Made by a program: the position numbers and the translations under genes
Assembly (NCBI GenBank): GCA_051654905.1
Contig: JBOFYY010000135.1
Location: 62,001 to 126,000 of the forward strand
Origin: JBOFIQ01 sp051654905
Lineage (GTDB): Bacteria; Actinomycetota; Actinomycetes; Propionibacteriales; Propionibacteriaceae
DNA: 64,000 nt
Reading direction: 5' to 3'
The notes under the pieces: model-generated
Databases searched by the model: none
What the model was told of the DNA's origin: nothing
Seen by the model: the letters and a program-made list of their open reading frames with translations, nothing else
Shown: piece by piece, positions 34,742-45,100 of the stretch
Position numbering within the stretch: position 1 is the first letter of the stretch
Layout of the letters: each line of letters starts with the position of its first letter

Positions 34742-35766
34742 TACAGCATCGCCTTGATTTCAGGAAGCGTACGAAGAATAGCAGCAACACCATCAACATC
34801 AAGCTGCGGAGCGTTAGCTGAAGTGAACCCCTCGGAAGGAATCTGTGGAGTTCCCTCTGAGAAATACTTGTCATAGTCAAGACTACGGTCATCTAGCGGA
34901 ACCCGGAAGAAATTACCGCGATCTTCAGCTTTAGCTAGATCCTCGGCAGATAGGAGTGCTTCATGCATTTTTTCGCCATGACGAATCCCAATAACCTTAG
35001 TTTCGGCAGGCTTATTGAGTACCTTAGCTAGAGCTTCAGCAAGAATCTGGATAGTGGAAGCTGGAGCTTTCATCACAAAAAGATCACCGGGGATAGCGTT
35101 TAGCCACGCGTATTCGACGAGTTCAACCGACTGTGCCAGCGTCATATGGAATCGAGTCATTGTTGGCTCGGTTAGCGTCATCGGCTTGCCATTAGCAAGC
35201 TGATCGACGAAATAAGGCAATACTGATCCACGAGAATAAAGCACATTGCCGTAGCGAGTAACAGAGGTAGTCATTTGAGACTGAGGATTATTACGGGCCC
35301 AGGCGCGAACAGTAGATTCCATCAGCGCTTTGGACTGTCCCATAGCGTTAATTGGGTAAACAGCTTTGTCGGTAGAGAGACAAACTAGTCCACGAACGCC
35401 AGCTTTGCTCGCTACATCAAGCACATTAGCTGAACCTAAAACATTGGTTTTAACAGCTTGTACTGGGAAAAATTCGCAAGAAGGAACCTGCTTCAATGCG
35501 GCAGCATGGAAGACGAAATCAGTTCCGATCATGGCTGCTTCGATAGAGTCCCGATCCCGAACATCACCGATGAAGAACCGTAGCCGCTCGTCGTTGAGTT
35601 CTCGACGCATGAGATCCTGTTTGGCCTCATCGCGTGAAAAGATATTGATCTGACGAACATCGCGTGCCAGAAGGTGCTGCACCATAGTGCGACCAAAAGA
35701 ACCGGTACCGCCGGTGATCGTCAGCTGAGAGCCTTCAATACGACGTTCGGTGGCTGGTTTGATCAT
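34741..35766 (-). CDS. fnlA: UDP-GlcNAc 4,6-dehydratase/5-epimerase (CapE/FnlA type)
   Basis: A 341-residue SDR enzyme that starts UDP-L-FucNAc synthesis. GGTGSFGRTMVQHLL binds the cofactor; the catalytic segment STDKAVYPINAMGQSKALME has Met-x3-Lys in place of the usual Tyr-x3-Lys, as in the FlaA1/CapE family. DVRDRDSI and HAAALKQVP are other family hallmarks. It overlaps the upstream glycosyltransferase gene by four bases. Confidence 0.92.
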   Translation of the reverse strand: MIKPATERRIEGSQLTITGGTGSFGRTMVQHLLARDVRQINIFSRDEAKQDLMRRELNDERLRFFIGDVRDRDSIEAAMIGTDFVFHAAALKQVPSCEFFPVQAVKTNVLGSANVLDVASKAGVRGLVCLSTDKAVYPINAMGQSKALMESTVRAWARNNPQSQMTTSVTRYGNVLYSRGSVLPYFVDQLANGKPMTLTEPTMTRFHMTLAQSVELVEYAWLNAIPGDLFVMKAPASTIQILAEALAKVLNKPAETKVIGIRHGEKMHEALLSAEDLAKAEDRGNFFRVPLDDRSLDYDKYFSEGTPQIPSEGFTSANAPQLDVDGVAAILRTLPEIKAML

Positions 35767-37028
35767 CGTTTCCTCTTCTTTCGTTTTATTGCACTGGTGA
35801 GAATATCGCTTAATTGGCGAGAACCAACAGCAGCAGCCATATGTTTCCGATAGTAAGAATAGGAACGTATTCCCATATTTTGCAGTTCATTCGCAGGGGT
35901 TGCAGCAGCTTCACAGATAGCTCGAGCAATATCATCAACATCTTCTGGAATTGCTACGAAACCAGCTTGCGAAGCTTCGATAATTTTAGCAGCATCTCCC
36001 GGAGCAGCTAACAAAATAGGAGATCCAGCTGCTAGACAAGACTGAACCTTACTTGGCAACGTGATTCGGAAAAGTTCTTGATCCGCAAGGCTAATAAGCT
36101 GAATATCGGCCGCCGCCATGAGTGTAGGCATATCGGATAGTTGTAGGGGATCCAAGAAATGAATTCGTCCCGGTGCTGCCGTCTTAGCTAGCTCCTGTAA
36201 AGATGCTTTCTCTACACCATCTCCGATAAAGACCGCATGTACATGTGATGGGGTCTGCGCCATTGCTTGTATGAAAGAATCTAACCGTTGAGCTGCACCA
36301 TGGTTTCCGGCATACATGACTAAGAAATCATCGTCAGAAAGCCCAAGGTCCTTACGTAAAGAAGGATCTGCGGTAACCGGTTTGAAAATAGATTCATCAA
36401 CCCAGTTATGAACGACGGAAATTTTTTCTGCTGGAACGCCGCGAGCTTCCAAAACGTTACTCATACCCGGTGATATCACAGCAATATGGCTTGATAAAGA
36501 GTAAGAAACAGCACAAAATCTGGTTAATAAGGAGTTAGCTACTTTATAGATAGCTCCTTGAGTAAGGAAACCGGACGCAAAGATAGAATCTGGCCACAAA
36601 TCTTCGATGAGTAAAACGTAAGGTTTACGCCGCAAGATTTTAGATACTAAAGCTGGTAGCGCAGCTGTCGCTGGGGAAGAATAAACCAAGACAACATGAG
36701 CTTGACGAATCTCACGCCAACCCCCAAAGGTTGCTGTTAATGCCCAAGACCCGTAATTCAGGAAACGCTTTATGGGATTATGGTCATGAGAAGCATAAAG
36801 GGCGGTACGTCGTACTTTTATGCCTTCGACAACTTCTCGGCGAAACTCGGATGCGCGATACCCGGGCGCAACTTTACCAGAAGGGTAGTTAGGGATGCCG
36901 GTCAGAACCGTAACATCCCACCCTTGTTGTTCTAGCTCTTGGGCAATTGTCAGTGGGATCGGCAAAGGCTCAGGAGGAAAACCCTGGACAACTAGGCACA
37001 GGCGGCCAGCGGAAGCACTCACAGTCAA
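35763..37028 (-). CDS. GT4 glycosyltransferase, WbuB-like
   Basis: A 421-residue GT-B fold enzyme. The N-terminal acceptor domain begins LCLVVQGFPPEPLPIPLTIA; the nucleotide-sugar domain has YAGNHGAAQRLDSFIQA and LPSKVQSCLAAGSPILLA, the region of the conserved acidic residue in GT4. In E. coli O26-type clusters the gene next to fnlABC (wbuB) encodes the L-FucNAc transferase, and this protein holds the corresponding place, first in the operon. That role is inferred. No promoter is clear in the 124 bp upstream, which is shared with the divergent hydrolase gene. Confidence 0.82.
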   Translation of the reverse strand: MTVSASAGRLCLVVQGFPPEPLPIPLTIAQELEQQGWDVTVLTGIPNYPSGKVAPGYRASEFRREVVEGIKVRRTALYASHDHNPIKRFLNYGSWALTATFGGWREIRQAHVVLVYSSPATAALPALVSKILRRKPYVLLIEDLWPDSIFASGFLTQGAIYKVANSLLTRFCAVSYSLSSHIAVISPGMSNVLEARGVPAEKISVVHNWVDESIFKPVTADPSLRKDLGLSDDDFLVMYAGNHGAAQRLDSFIQAMAQTPSHVHAVFIGDGVEKASLQELAKTAAPGRIHFLDPLQLSDMPTLMAAADIQLISLADQELFRITLPSKVQSCLAAGSPILLAAPGDAAKIIEASQAGFVAIPEDVDDIARAICEAAATPANELQNMGIRSYSYYRKHMAAAVGSRQLSDILTSAIKRKKRKR

Positions 37029-37152
37029 CAGCTTAGTTGATTGTTCTTTTTCCCGGGGAAGGCTAGCCGCGTAGTACCTATAAATTTAGCTACAGTTTGA
37101 TAACCTCGCTTATCTGCAAGGTGCGTAAAGGACTAATACCCGGTAAGTTGCA

Positions 37153-37950
37153 GTGATGGAAGTTGCAACACCAGATGGCGGAAAAATATGGGTCGAGGTA
37201 CAAGGAACTGGCGACCCTATTGTCTTGCTGTCAGGTATGAGTCAAGACCATACGGCGCTTGCAGCCCAAGGATCACTTGCTAACGAGTTTCAGCTCATAT
37301 GCCCTGATAAAAGAGGAACTGGACGTAGCAGCGACGTCGATATTATTGGCGAACGCGGACGAGAACCTTTCACCTGTGGTGATTTTGCTGATGACGTAAT
37401 AACGGTACTGAAAGGCTTGGGGATCTCCCGAGCGCACATCGTCGGGTTCTCTATGGGGGGTCGTATTGCGCAGTGGGTTGCGATCCGTTTCCCGCGCTAT
37501 GTGGGATCGCTGGTACTAATCTCCTCAAGTATGGGAGACAGCAGAGGCGAGATGCGTACTTCAGAAACAGAACGCATCATGAAACTTTCACAACCTATGG
37601 AATTGGCGTTGTTAAACTACTCGGCATCTTGGATTGCTAGCCATCCAGCAGAAACTCAAGCCCTCCATGCTTCCCATACGGAGCGAGCTTCGCAGCGGGC
37701 AATCCATTTTGAGGCGGTGCGATCACATGATTCTTGGGGATCGCTACCTAGCATAAAAGCGCCTACTTTAGTCATCCACGGCAATGAAGATCGTGTGAAT
37801 CCTATTCTCAATGGCAAACTTATGGCAGAGCGTATTCCAGGTGCAGAGTTTGTTGAGATTTCTGGTGGCAGGCATGGCGTAGCAGCAGAATTTGCTGACG
37901 AGGTTAATCGCTATATTCGCGATTTCCTTACCGCCCACCCACTTTCTTAA
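37153..37950 (+). CDS. Alpha/beta-fold hydrolase
   Basis: A 265-residue soluble hydrolase with the complete triad: nucleophile Ser100 in GFSMGG, acid Asp in HGNEDRVNP near 216, and His in SGGRHGVAAEF near 240. The oxyanion region is LLSGMSQDH rather than the usual HG. Substrates of such enzymes range from esters to C-C bonds; none can be chosen here. GTG 37153 and ATG 37156 are alternative starts. Its 3' end overlaps the convergent FemAB-like gene by 23 bp. Confidence 0.85.
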   Translation: MMEVATPDGGKIWVEVQGTGDPIVLLSGMSQDHTALAAQGSLANEFQLICPDKRGTGRSSDVDIIGERGREPFTCGDFADDVITVLKGLGISRAHIVGFSMGGRIAQWVAIRFPRYVGSLVLISSSMGDSRGEMRTSETERIMKLSQPMELALLNYSASWIASHPAETQALHASHTERASQRAIHFEAVRSHDSWGSLPSIKAPTLVIHGNEDRVNPILNGKLMAERIPGAEFVEISGGRHGVAAEFADEVNRYIRDFLTAHPLS

Positions 37951-39049
37951 GCAATGCTTTAATCCGGGTTGCATAATCATTCACTAGCGCAGGGAATCTA
38001 CGTAGAACTTTGGTGTACTCGTCAGGAGACTGTACAAGGTATCCACCAGTAGCAACTTTGAATTGCAGTAGCCCACGGGTTTTTTCTGTGACGTCTGGGA
38101 AAATACCACCCATATTGTAGGTTTTTGCGCCATAGTTGTGGGCACTTTGCATCATCTGCCATTGCAGCGCATTGACGGCACGGACTTCTCGATGAGATGC
38201 AGAAGAACCACCCATGGTGTACCAGACATGGTCGCCATTTTGAATACATACTCCCGCAGCTATTGCTTCGCCATCGGGGAGTTCTGCAAGATAGACGCGG
38301 CAGCGTTGGGGGTTATCGCCGAAAGCATCGAATTGATCTAGGAAGTAAGAGTAGGTATTAACAAAGAATCCCTCTCGCTTCCCAGATGCTTGATATAGCT
38401 CATAGAACGTAGCCAGATCTTTTTTAGACCCTTGTCGAACCGTCAAGCCAGCCTTCTCGGCTTTCTTGATATTTCGTCGGTACATCTGGTTGAAACCAGC
38501 TTGGATTTGCTCTGGTGGAAGCGATACATCAACAAAGAAGTTGAAGATATTTTGGGCGCCCACTCCATCATTTTCTGGAGAAAATACCCAATTACGCTTT
38601 TTCATAGTTCTGACAAGATCAGTAATTTGTGAATCAGTCTGATCGCTCTCAAGTGTGCGCAGGTTGACGTCATTTGGGTTAGCTAAGACGGCTTTTAGTG
38701 TTTCTTGGGAGAAGATGCGCCAGGGCAGAAATGGCCCGATTCGTAAGCTGATAGCTCCTCGTAGCTTAAGTTCTGCTTCGAGAGCTGCAAGTACCGCATC
38801 AGCGTCAACTTTGTCCCAGCGTACGTAAGGTCCATCAGGGAAATAGGCGGTGCGGCCGATCGTCGCAGGTAAGAACTGAACAGTTCCAACCCCTTGGAGT
38901 TCACCATCGACAAAAATGCCAAGGGAGGTTGCTACATTGGCAGGCTTAGTTGTGACCCATTCTGGAGTCTGTAGGTACGGAACGAACGGCTGCTCTGAGA
39001 CGAAGGCGGCATGTTCGGAGGAAGAAATATCAACAACAGTGATGGTCAC
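37928..39049 (-). CDS. FemAB-family aminoacyltransferase (peptidoglycan bridge)
   Basis: A 373-residue cytoplasmic enzyme of two GNAT-like lobes. Family motifs include QTPEWVTTKP near 27, FPDGPYVRW near 70, MYRRNIKKAEKAGLTVRQG near 188 and GGIFPDVTEKTRGLLQFK near 313. FemAB/MurM proteins add amino acids from aminoacyl-tRNA to the side chain of lipid II to form cross-bridges. The usual helical-arm coiled coil of staphylococcal FemA is not evident, so it is closer to the FemX type. Single gene, divergent from the giant RHS gene. Confidence 0.85.
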   Translation of the reverse strand: MTITVVDISSSEHAAFVSEQPFVPYLQTPEWVTTKPANVATSLGIFVDGELQGVGTVQFLPATIGRTAYFPDGPYVRWDKVDADAVLAALEAELKLRGAISLRIGPFLPWRIFSQETLKAVLANPNDVNLRTLESDQTDSQITDLVRTMKKRNWVFSPENDGVGAQNIFNFFVDVSLPPEQIQAGFNQMYRRNIKKAEKAGLTVRQGSKKDLATFYELYQASGKREGFFVNTYSYFLDQFDAFGDNPQRCRVYLAELPDGEAIAAGVCIQNGDHVWYTMGGSSASHREVRAVNALQWQMMQSAHNYGAKTYNMGGIFPDVTEKTRGLLQFKVATGGYLVQSPDEYTKVLRRFPALVNDYATRIKALLKKVGGR

Positions 39050-39195
39050 ATCAAGATACTTTACCGGGAACTTCAGTGATAGCTATTGACTTCTGTATTT
39101 CGCCATGGTTGCATCATTGTTAATAGTTTGATTGATGAACTGCTTGTTTCTTCCCCGGCGGCTAATTCTTTATAGGTTTCTCTGAGGGGGGGCTT

Positions 39196-42100
39196 GTGTT
39201 TCGCGTGGCATATCGTGCTTTGTTTGTTTCTATGGTTGGCTCGGTTTTGGGGCTGTGGCTTTTACCGAACATGTTAATGGCAGCGTTTGGGTATGAGTGG
39301 TTTTGGTTCTCATGTTTTGTTGTGTTGGGTTTGGTGTTGCTTGTTTTAGAGTGGTTTGTTTTTGCTTTTTTGGTATGTGGTGTTGATGGCAGTGATACTG
39401 GTTTTAATGTTAGATCTTCTTTGATTACTGTCGGGTTTTGTCTGGTCGTTGTTGCAGCGTTTAGTGGTGTTGCTGGTCTTTTGGCTGCTTTGGTTGGCCC
39501 TAGTTTTGCTTCTAGATTCGGTATTTATCAGGCGCGGCTATTAGTGGCAAGTATTATTTTTGTGGCGGGGCTTGGTATTTCTGCTGTGCTTTGTTGGTGG
39601 CTTGTTCGTGGGTTTATTGGTAGCCGTCCATGGAGTCAGTGGTTGCCGAGGTGGGGAACGTTTTGGCGGTTGGGTATGTTGGCTTTAGCGGCTGGGGGTG
39701 TTGGGGCTTTTTCCTCATGGGTTATAGGCAGATCGCATGGTTTGGTTGTTGTAGCCTCAGTTATAGTAACGGTTTTATGTGGTGCTGTAGCAGTAATGTT
39801 TGCAGTTGGGATTGTGATTAATGGATCAACTGATATTAATTGGCCTGTATTTCCTACAACTGTAGTAATAGCAATGATGTTATGTGGCTTATTGGTGTTG
39901 AGTGTATCTCCGGTAGGTGCAGCTGCCAGTCCTTTGCCAGTTGGGCAACCAGAAAATTATGGTAAGCCTGCGCAGTTTCCGCAGTTTCCGCAGTTTCCGC
40001 AGTCTCGTAGTATGTCTAATGTTTTGCCTGCTACTCGTGTTCGTAATAATCCTTCGCAACGCGATCCTCAGGTTGGATACGAAGATCAAAAGCCTGTGGG
40101 GGAATTGATAGCGGTCGGGGAGGGTAGCGCTGTTTATCGGACTGGAACGCGTTCATTTTCTACGGTTCTTGGTGGTGTGCAGTCTACCTATGTAGATGAT
40201 GCTGGTAAACCTCAAGTAGTCGATAATACTCTTATTCCGGGTTCTGATGCGCAGGGTGATTTTTTTGCAAACAGAGCGAATGATTTTTCTGCACGAATAC
40301 CTGTCAAGATGGATTCCACCCATGGATTACATTTTGAACGAGATGGTTTTGCTATTGAAATTATTCCTCAAGAGGGAGATTTTTCACGTCCTGTCACTAA
40401 AGGTAACGCGGTTATGTTTAATGACATATTTCCTGGAATTGATGTTCAGTACACATTAATTGGGAAAATAGTAAAAGAAGATATAATTGTTAATCGCCAT
40501 CTCGTAGTGCCAAAATTTGTGACTAATGTCGTAACGTCTGGTGGAAGATTAGAAAAAGCTGCTTCGGGGGCACTTGTTGTTCGAGCATCTCAGGATAGCG
40601 GTGATATTAAGGCGGGGGATATTGCGTTCCAAATATCTGCGCCCGGTATGTTTGATGCTTCGGGAGCTTTCTCTGATTCATTAGAATTTGATGTTGTTAT
40701 TTCTGATGTTACAGCTATTGCAACAATCATTGCTCCGCAGCGGTGGCTTGATGACCCTAAGCGTGCTTATCCGGTACGGATTGACCCTACTGTCGATATT
40801 GCTCCATCTGCGGTTAGTATGGTTGGTGTTGAGCAAGGTTCAGCCGATACCCAAATTGGTGATAATGGATATCCTTATGTTGGTTATGATGATGGAATAG
40901 TTTCTGGCAATCTCGCCCAGTACGGGAATATGCATGCGATATCACGGTCATATGTTGGAGTTAACTATGATTTTACCCAGCTTATGCGCGAAGCTCGAAT
41001 TGATTCGGCTCAATTGCAACTGCATCATTATACGGCGTGGTCTCATGGTGTGACGCAGTTTGGTCTTTATACAGTTGGTGATGCGTGGTCTACTAATGCT
41101 GTTAGCTGGAATAATCAGCCGTCATCTGATTCTCATACTTTTGTTGGTTTAGCTAATGCCTCGACTAATCCTGGTTATATTTCGTGGGATTTGCGGGAAA
41201 CGGTTAATAATTGGGTTCAGGGTTTAATTCCACAGCATGGGTTGGTTGTTAAAGCTACTGATGAACGTAATATGCAAGCGGAGGTGTTTTCCAATAAGAA
41301 TTCTGGGGCTCCGCCTCGGCTGGTAATTAATTGGACAGTTCCAGATCCAGTTGATCCAAACTATCCGTTATCTAACGTATCTATAAATTTGCGTACTATT
41401 ACGGAGAAAGATGCTGCGGGTAAGCAGATTTTCGATGGGGTTTTCGCTGATGGTGTAGCAACTCCAGATGCAGAGGTTAGTTATGTTCTTAACCCAGTCA
41501 ATGTTACTGATAAAACTCAGGCTTCTCGCTCGTATAAGTTTCCAAATAGTTCGGGATTTGAGTCGATATTTCCTAGCGGTACTCGCTATAGTGATAAGCT
41601 TTCGAACTGGCAGACGGGTCCTGCGGTCAGTCTAACCAATGATACTACTTATAAATATGTAGCAACGGCTACTAAAGATGGGGCAACTAGTCCAGCGGTA
41701 TCATCTGATCGTTTCTTAATATATGAGGTAAAGAAGCGAGACACGCTGCCGTTTATTGCAAACTATTATGGAGTTACTTTGGGTCAGCTTATGGCCGACA
41801 ATAAGGTCCAAGATACTTTAGCTATGGAACGGAATACGTTATTTATTCGTAATCCAAATACGATAGTTCCTTATAATCCTCCTCCTTTGACTGATGAACA
41901 GAAGAAGCAGATTGACTCAAACTTAATGGGTCGAGGTCTGCATTGTGAATATGGTTTTGAGCCAATTAATCTAAATACTGGTAACTTCTGGTTAGAGGTA
42001 CAAGATGCTGCTATTGAAGATCAACGTGGCAATCTCAGTATCACTCGCTCATATAACTCGTTAGGGCAGCAAAGTCGTTCGATGTTTGGCTTTGGTTGGG

Positions 42101-45100
42101 AATTTGAATATTCGCAGACTTTGACTCGTGCAATTGATGGTTCTTTAATCTACACTACTGCGGATGGTAAAATGCTTACTTTAATGCGGCAAGGAGCCGA
42201 ATATTTTGGACCGGAGGGGTTGAATATCACTGCAGTAGAGGTTCCTGTTACAACAGGTGATATTACAATTTTAACTTTTGATTTAAAGACTAATGATGGA
42301 AAAGTGTTGCATTTTAACGGATGGGGTTTACTGGAATCGGTGCGGACTCGTTCGGGTAATTTAACTCAGCTTGGCTACAACTCTTCCATGTCCTTGATTA
42401 GCATTGCTGGTCCTTCAGGAGTTGGGTTCGCTCTAACATATACAGCTAGTGGTCAGGTAGAGACAGTGACGCGTCCTGATGGAGTTGTATTGCGGTATAG
42501 CTACGATTCAGCAGGTAATCTTACTTCGTTTATCGATGGTAATGGCAACACTATTTCGTATGCTTACGATGCTGAGCACAATATGGTGTCGTGGACTGAT
42601 CAAAACGGTGCCATGGTTGTTAAAAACACCTTTGATGGTCTTGGACGTGTAACTTCGCAGGCTGATGCTAAGGGACAGATGGCGAACTTAGTCTATGAAC
42701 AGGGTAAGACGGTAACAATTGATGCTATCGGCAATAAAACTACATATCTTACTGATGATGCGCATCGTACTGTTGGTATTATTTATCCTGATGGATATCA
42801 GATTAATCGTAGTTATGGTTCAGGGAATACATTAAGTTCTGATGAATTTGGCAGTTACACTTACACAGCTGCGGGTGATCGGGAGACTGTGACGGATCTA
42901 GCTGGTGGGGTAACTAGATATAGTTATAACGCTAATCATCAGTTAACATCAATTACTGATCCAGATAACTATGTTACGACTTCGACTTATGATGAGCGTT
43001 CTAATCTGGCGTCTACAACTAAACCTGGTGGTGGAAAAACTAGTTATGTTTGGGATGAGGATAATCGGTTAACGTCGTTGGCTAACGAGCTAGGCGGTAT
43101 AACTACGTTTACTTATGATGGCAAAGTTGGTATTCCATCATCGCAAACTTCATCGAAAGAGTCATTCTCGTTTTCTTATAACGCTATGGGTCAGGTTATT
43201 TCTAAGACAAATGCGATAGGTCAGGTCGAGCGTTATTCTTATGACGCAGAGGGGCAGCTTTTATCTGAACAGGTTTCAGATGGTGGTGTCACTAGCTATG
43301 GTAGGGATAAAGTTGGTTTGGTCAGTTCGCTAACTGATCCGAATGGATTTATGACTAAATTTAATTATGATGCTATGCGTAATATGGTTCAGGTAATAAC
43401 TCCAGATGGCGATAAGACAGTATTTAACTACGACGCAAATAATCGAAAAACTTCAGTAACTAATCCGTTGGGTGCAACCACTGTATTTACCTATGATGAT
43501 CGTGGTCATATGCTCAGTGCGCAAGATCCGCGAAACGGGAAATCTGGGTTTGAATATTCTCAACAGGGATTATTGCTTTCGGAGACTGCTGCCGATGGTG
43601 GTGTAACTCGTTATACTTATGATGCTGTTGGGCGCAGATTATCGAAGACTAACCCTGTTGGTAGCAAGATTACTTTGACTTATTCGGCTGCTGGACGTAT
43701 TGCTAGTAGCACTGATGGGAATCAGAATACTAACACGATGACCTATGGTAGTGATGGGCTACTTGCAAAAGTTATGGCTCCAGAGGAAAAAGTTACGACT
43801 TTCACTTATGATGCTGCCGGGAACATGATTGGTAGCGATATTAATGGGCACGCTACGACGATGATTTTCGATGCTGCCGGTGTTTTAGTAGCTACTAAAA
43901 ATCCTGCTGGAAATACTGAAAAGTATAGTTATGACCCTGCTGGGCAGCTAGTAGCAACTACTGATGTGACTGGGGCAACTACGCAATACAGTTATGACCC
44001 TGCTGGGCGAGTAACATCTATTACTGATCCAACAGGGTCAGTATCTATTTATGGTTATGATCTTGCTGGGAATCTTGTAACAAAGACTGATGCTAAAGGT
44101 AATGTCATAACTTATGTATATGACAGATTGAATCATCTTATTGGGGTGAAAGATCCTATTGGTGCAGTGACAACATATCAATATGATTCGGCTGAGAAAC
44201 TAATTTCTCAAACAGATCCGTATGGTGCTAAAACCACATATACTTATGATTTAGCTGGATCTTTACTTAGTTCAACTAACGGTTTGGGGCATACAACAAC
44301 CTTTACATATGATCCAGTTGGTAGAGTGACTTCGTTAACAGATCCTTTAGGCGCAATAACACAGTATTCTTATGATTTAGCGGGAAATTCAGTCGGATTG
44401 GTTAATCCGAATGGGCGTACTACTACGGTGACTCATGACGGTGCAGGTAATCCGGTAAAGGCAGTTACTTCTGATGGACGTACCGAGACGTCGAGTTATG
44501 ATCGGTTAGGTAGGCTTGTTGATCAAGTTGATGCTGAAGGGCGTCATCAGACAACGACCTATGATGTGTGGGGAAATACTACTAAAGTAACGTCTTTTGA
44601 TCAGGTCACTGTCGATTACGCTTTCGATAAGACTGGTTATGTGGTTGCGGCAACTAATCCAAAGTCTGGGACTGTGAACTTTGCTCGTGATAAAGCCGGA
44701 CGTTTATTGTCGCAGACCGATCCATTGGGTGGGGTAGCGTCATACACCTATGATGCTGCTGGAAGACAGTTATCGCATATTGATCAGGTAGGTGGAGTTG
44801 AGCTATTTGGCTATGATCCTAACGGTAATCTGATATCGCTGACAGATCCGCTAGGTCGAGTCACCACATATAGCTACGATGCTATGGATCGGGTTGTGTC
44901 ATCAGTAGACCCGAATGAGCACGCTACTTTATATACCCGTGATGGATTAGGAAATACTACTTCGGTGACTCGTCCTGCTGGAGATATTACTGGCTATGGA
45001 TATGATCTTGTTGGAAATTTGACTGCAGTAAAACTTGCTAATGGTGGGGTTGACGCTTTTGAATATGATGCTGTTGGGCAGGTAGTAAAGAAAATAGACC

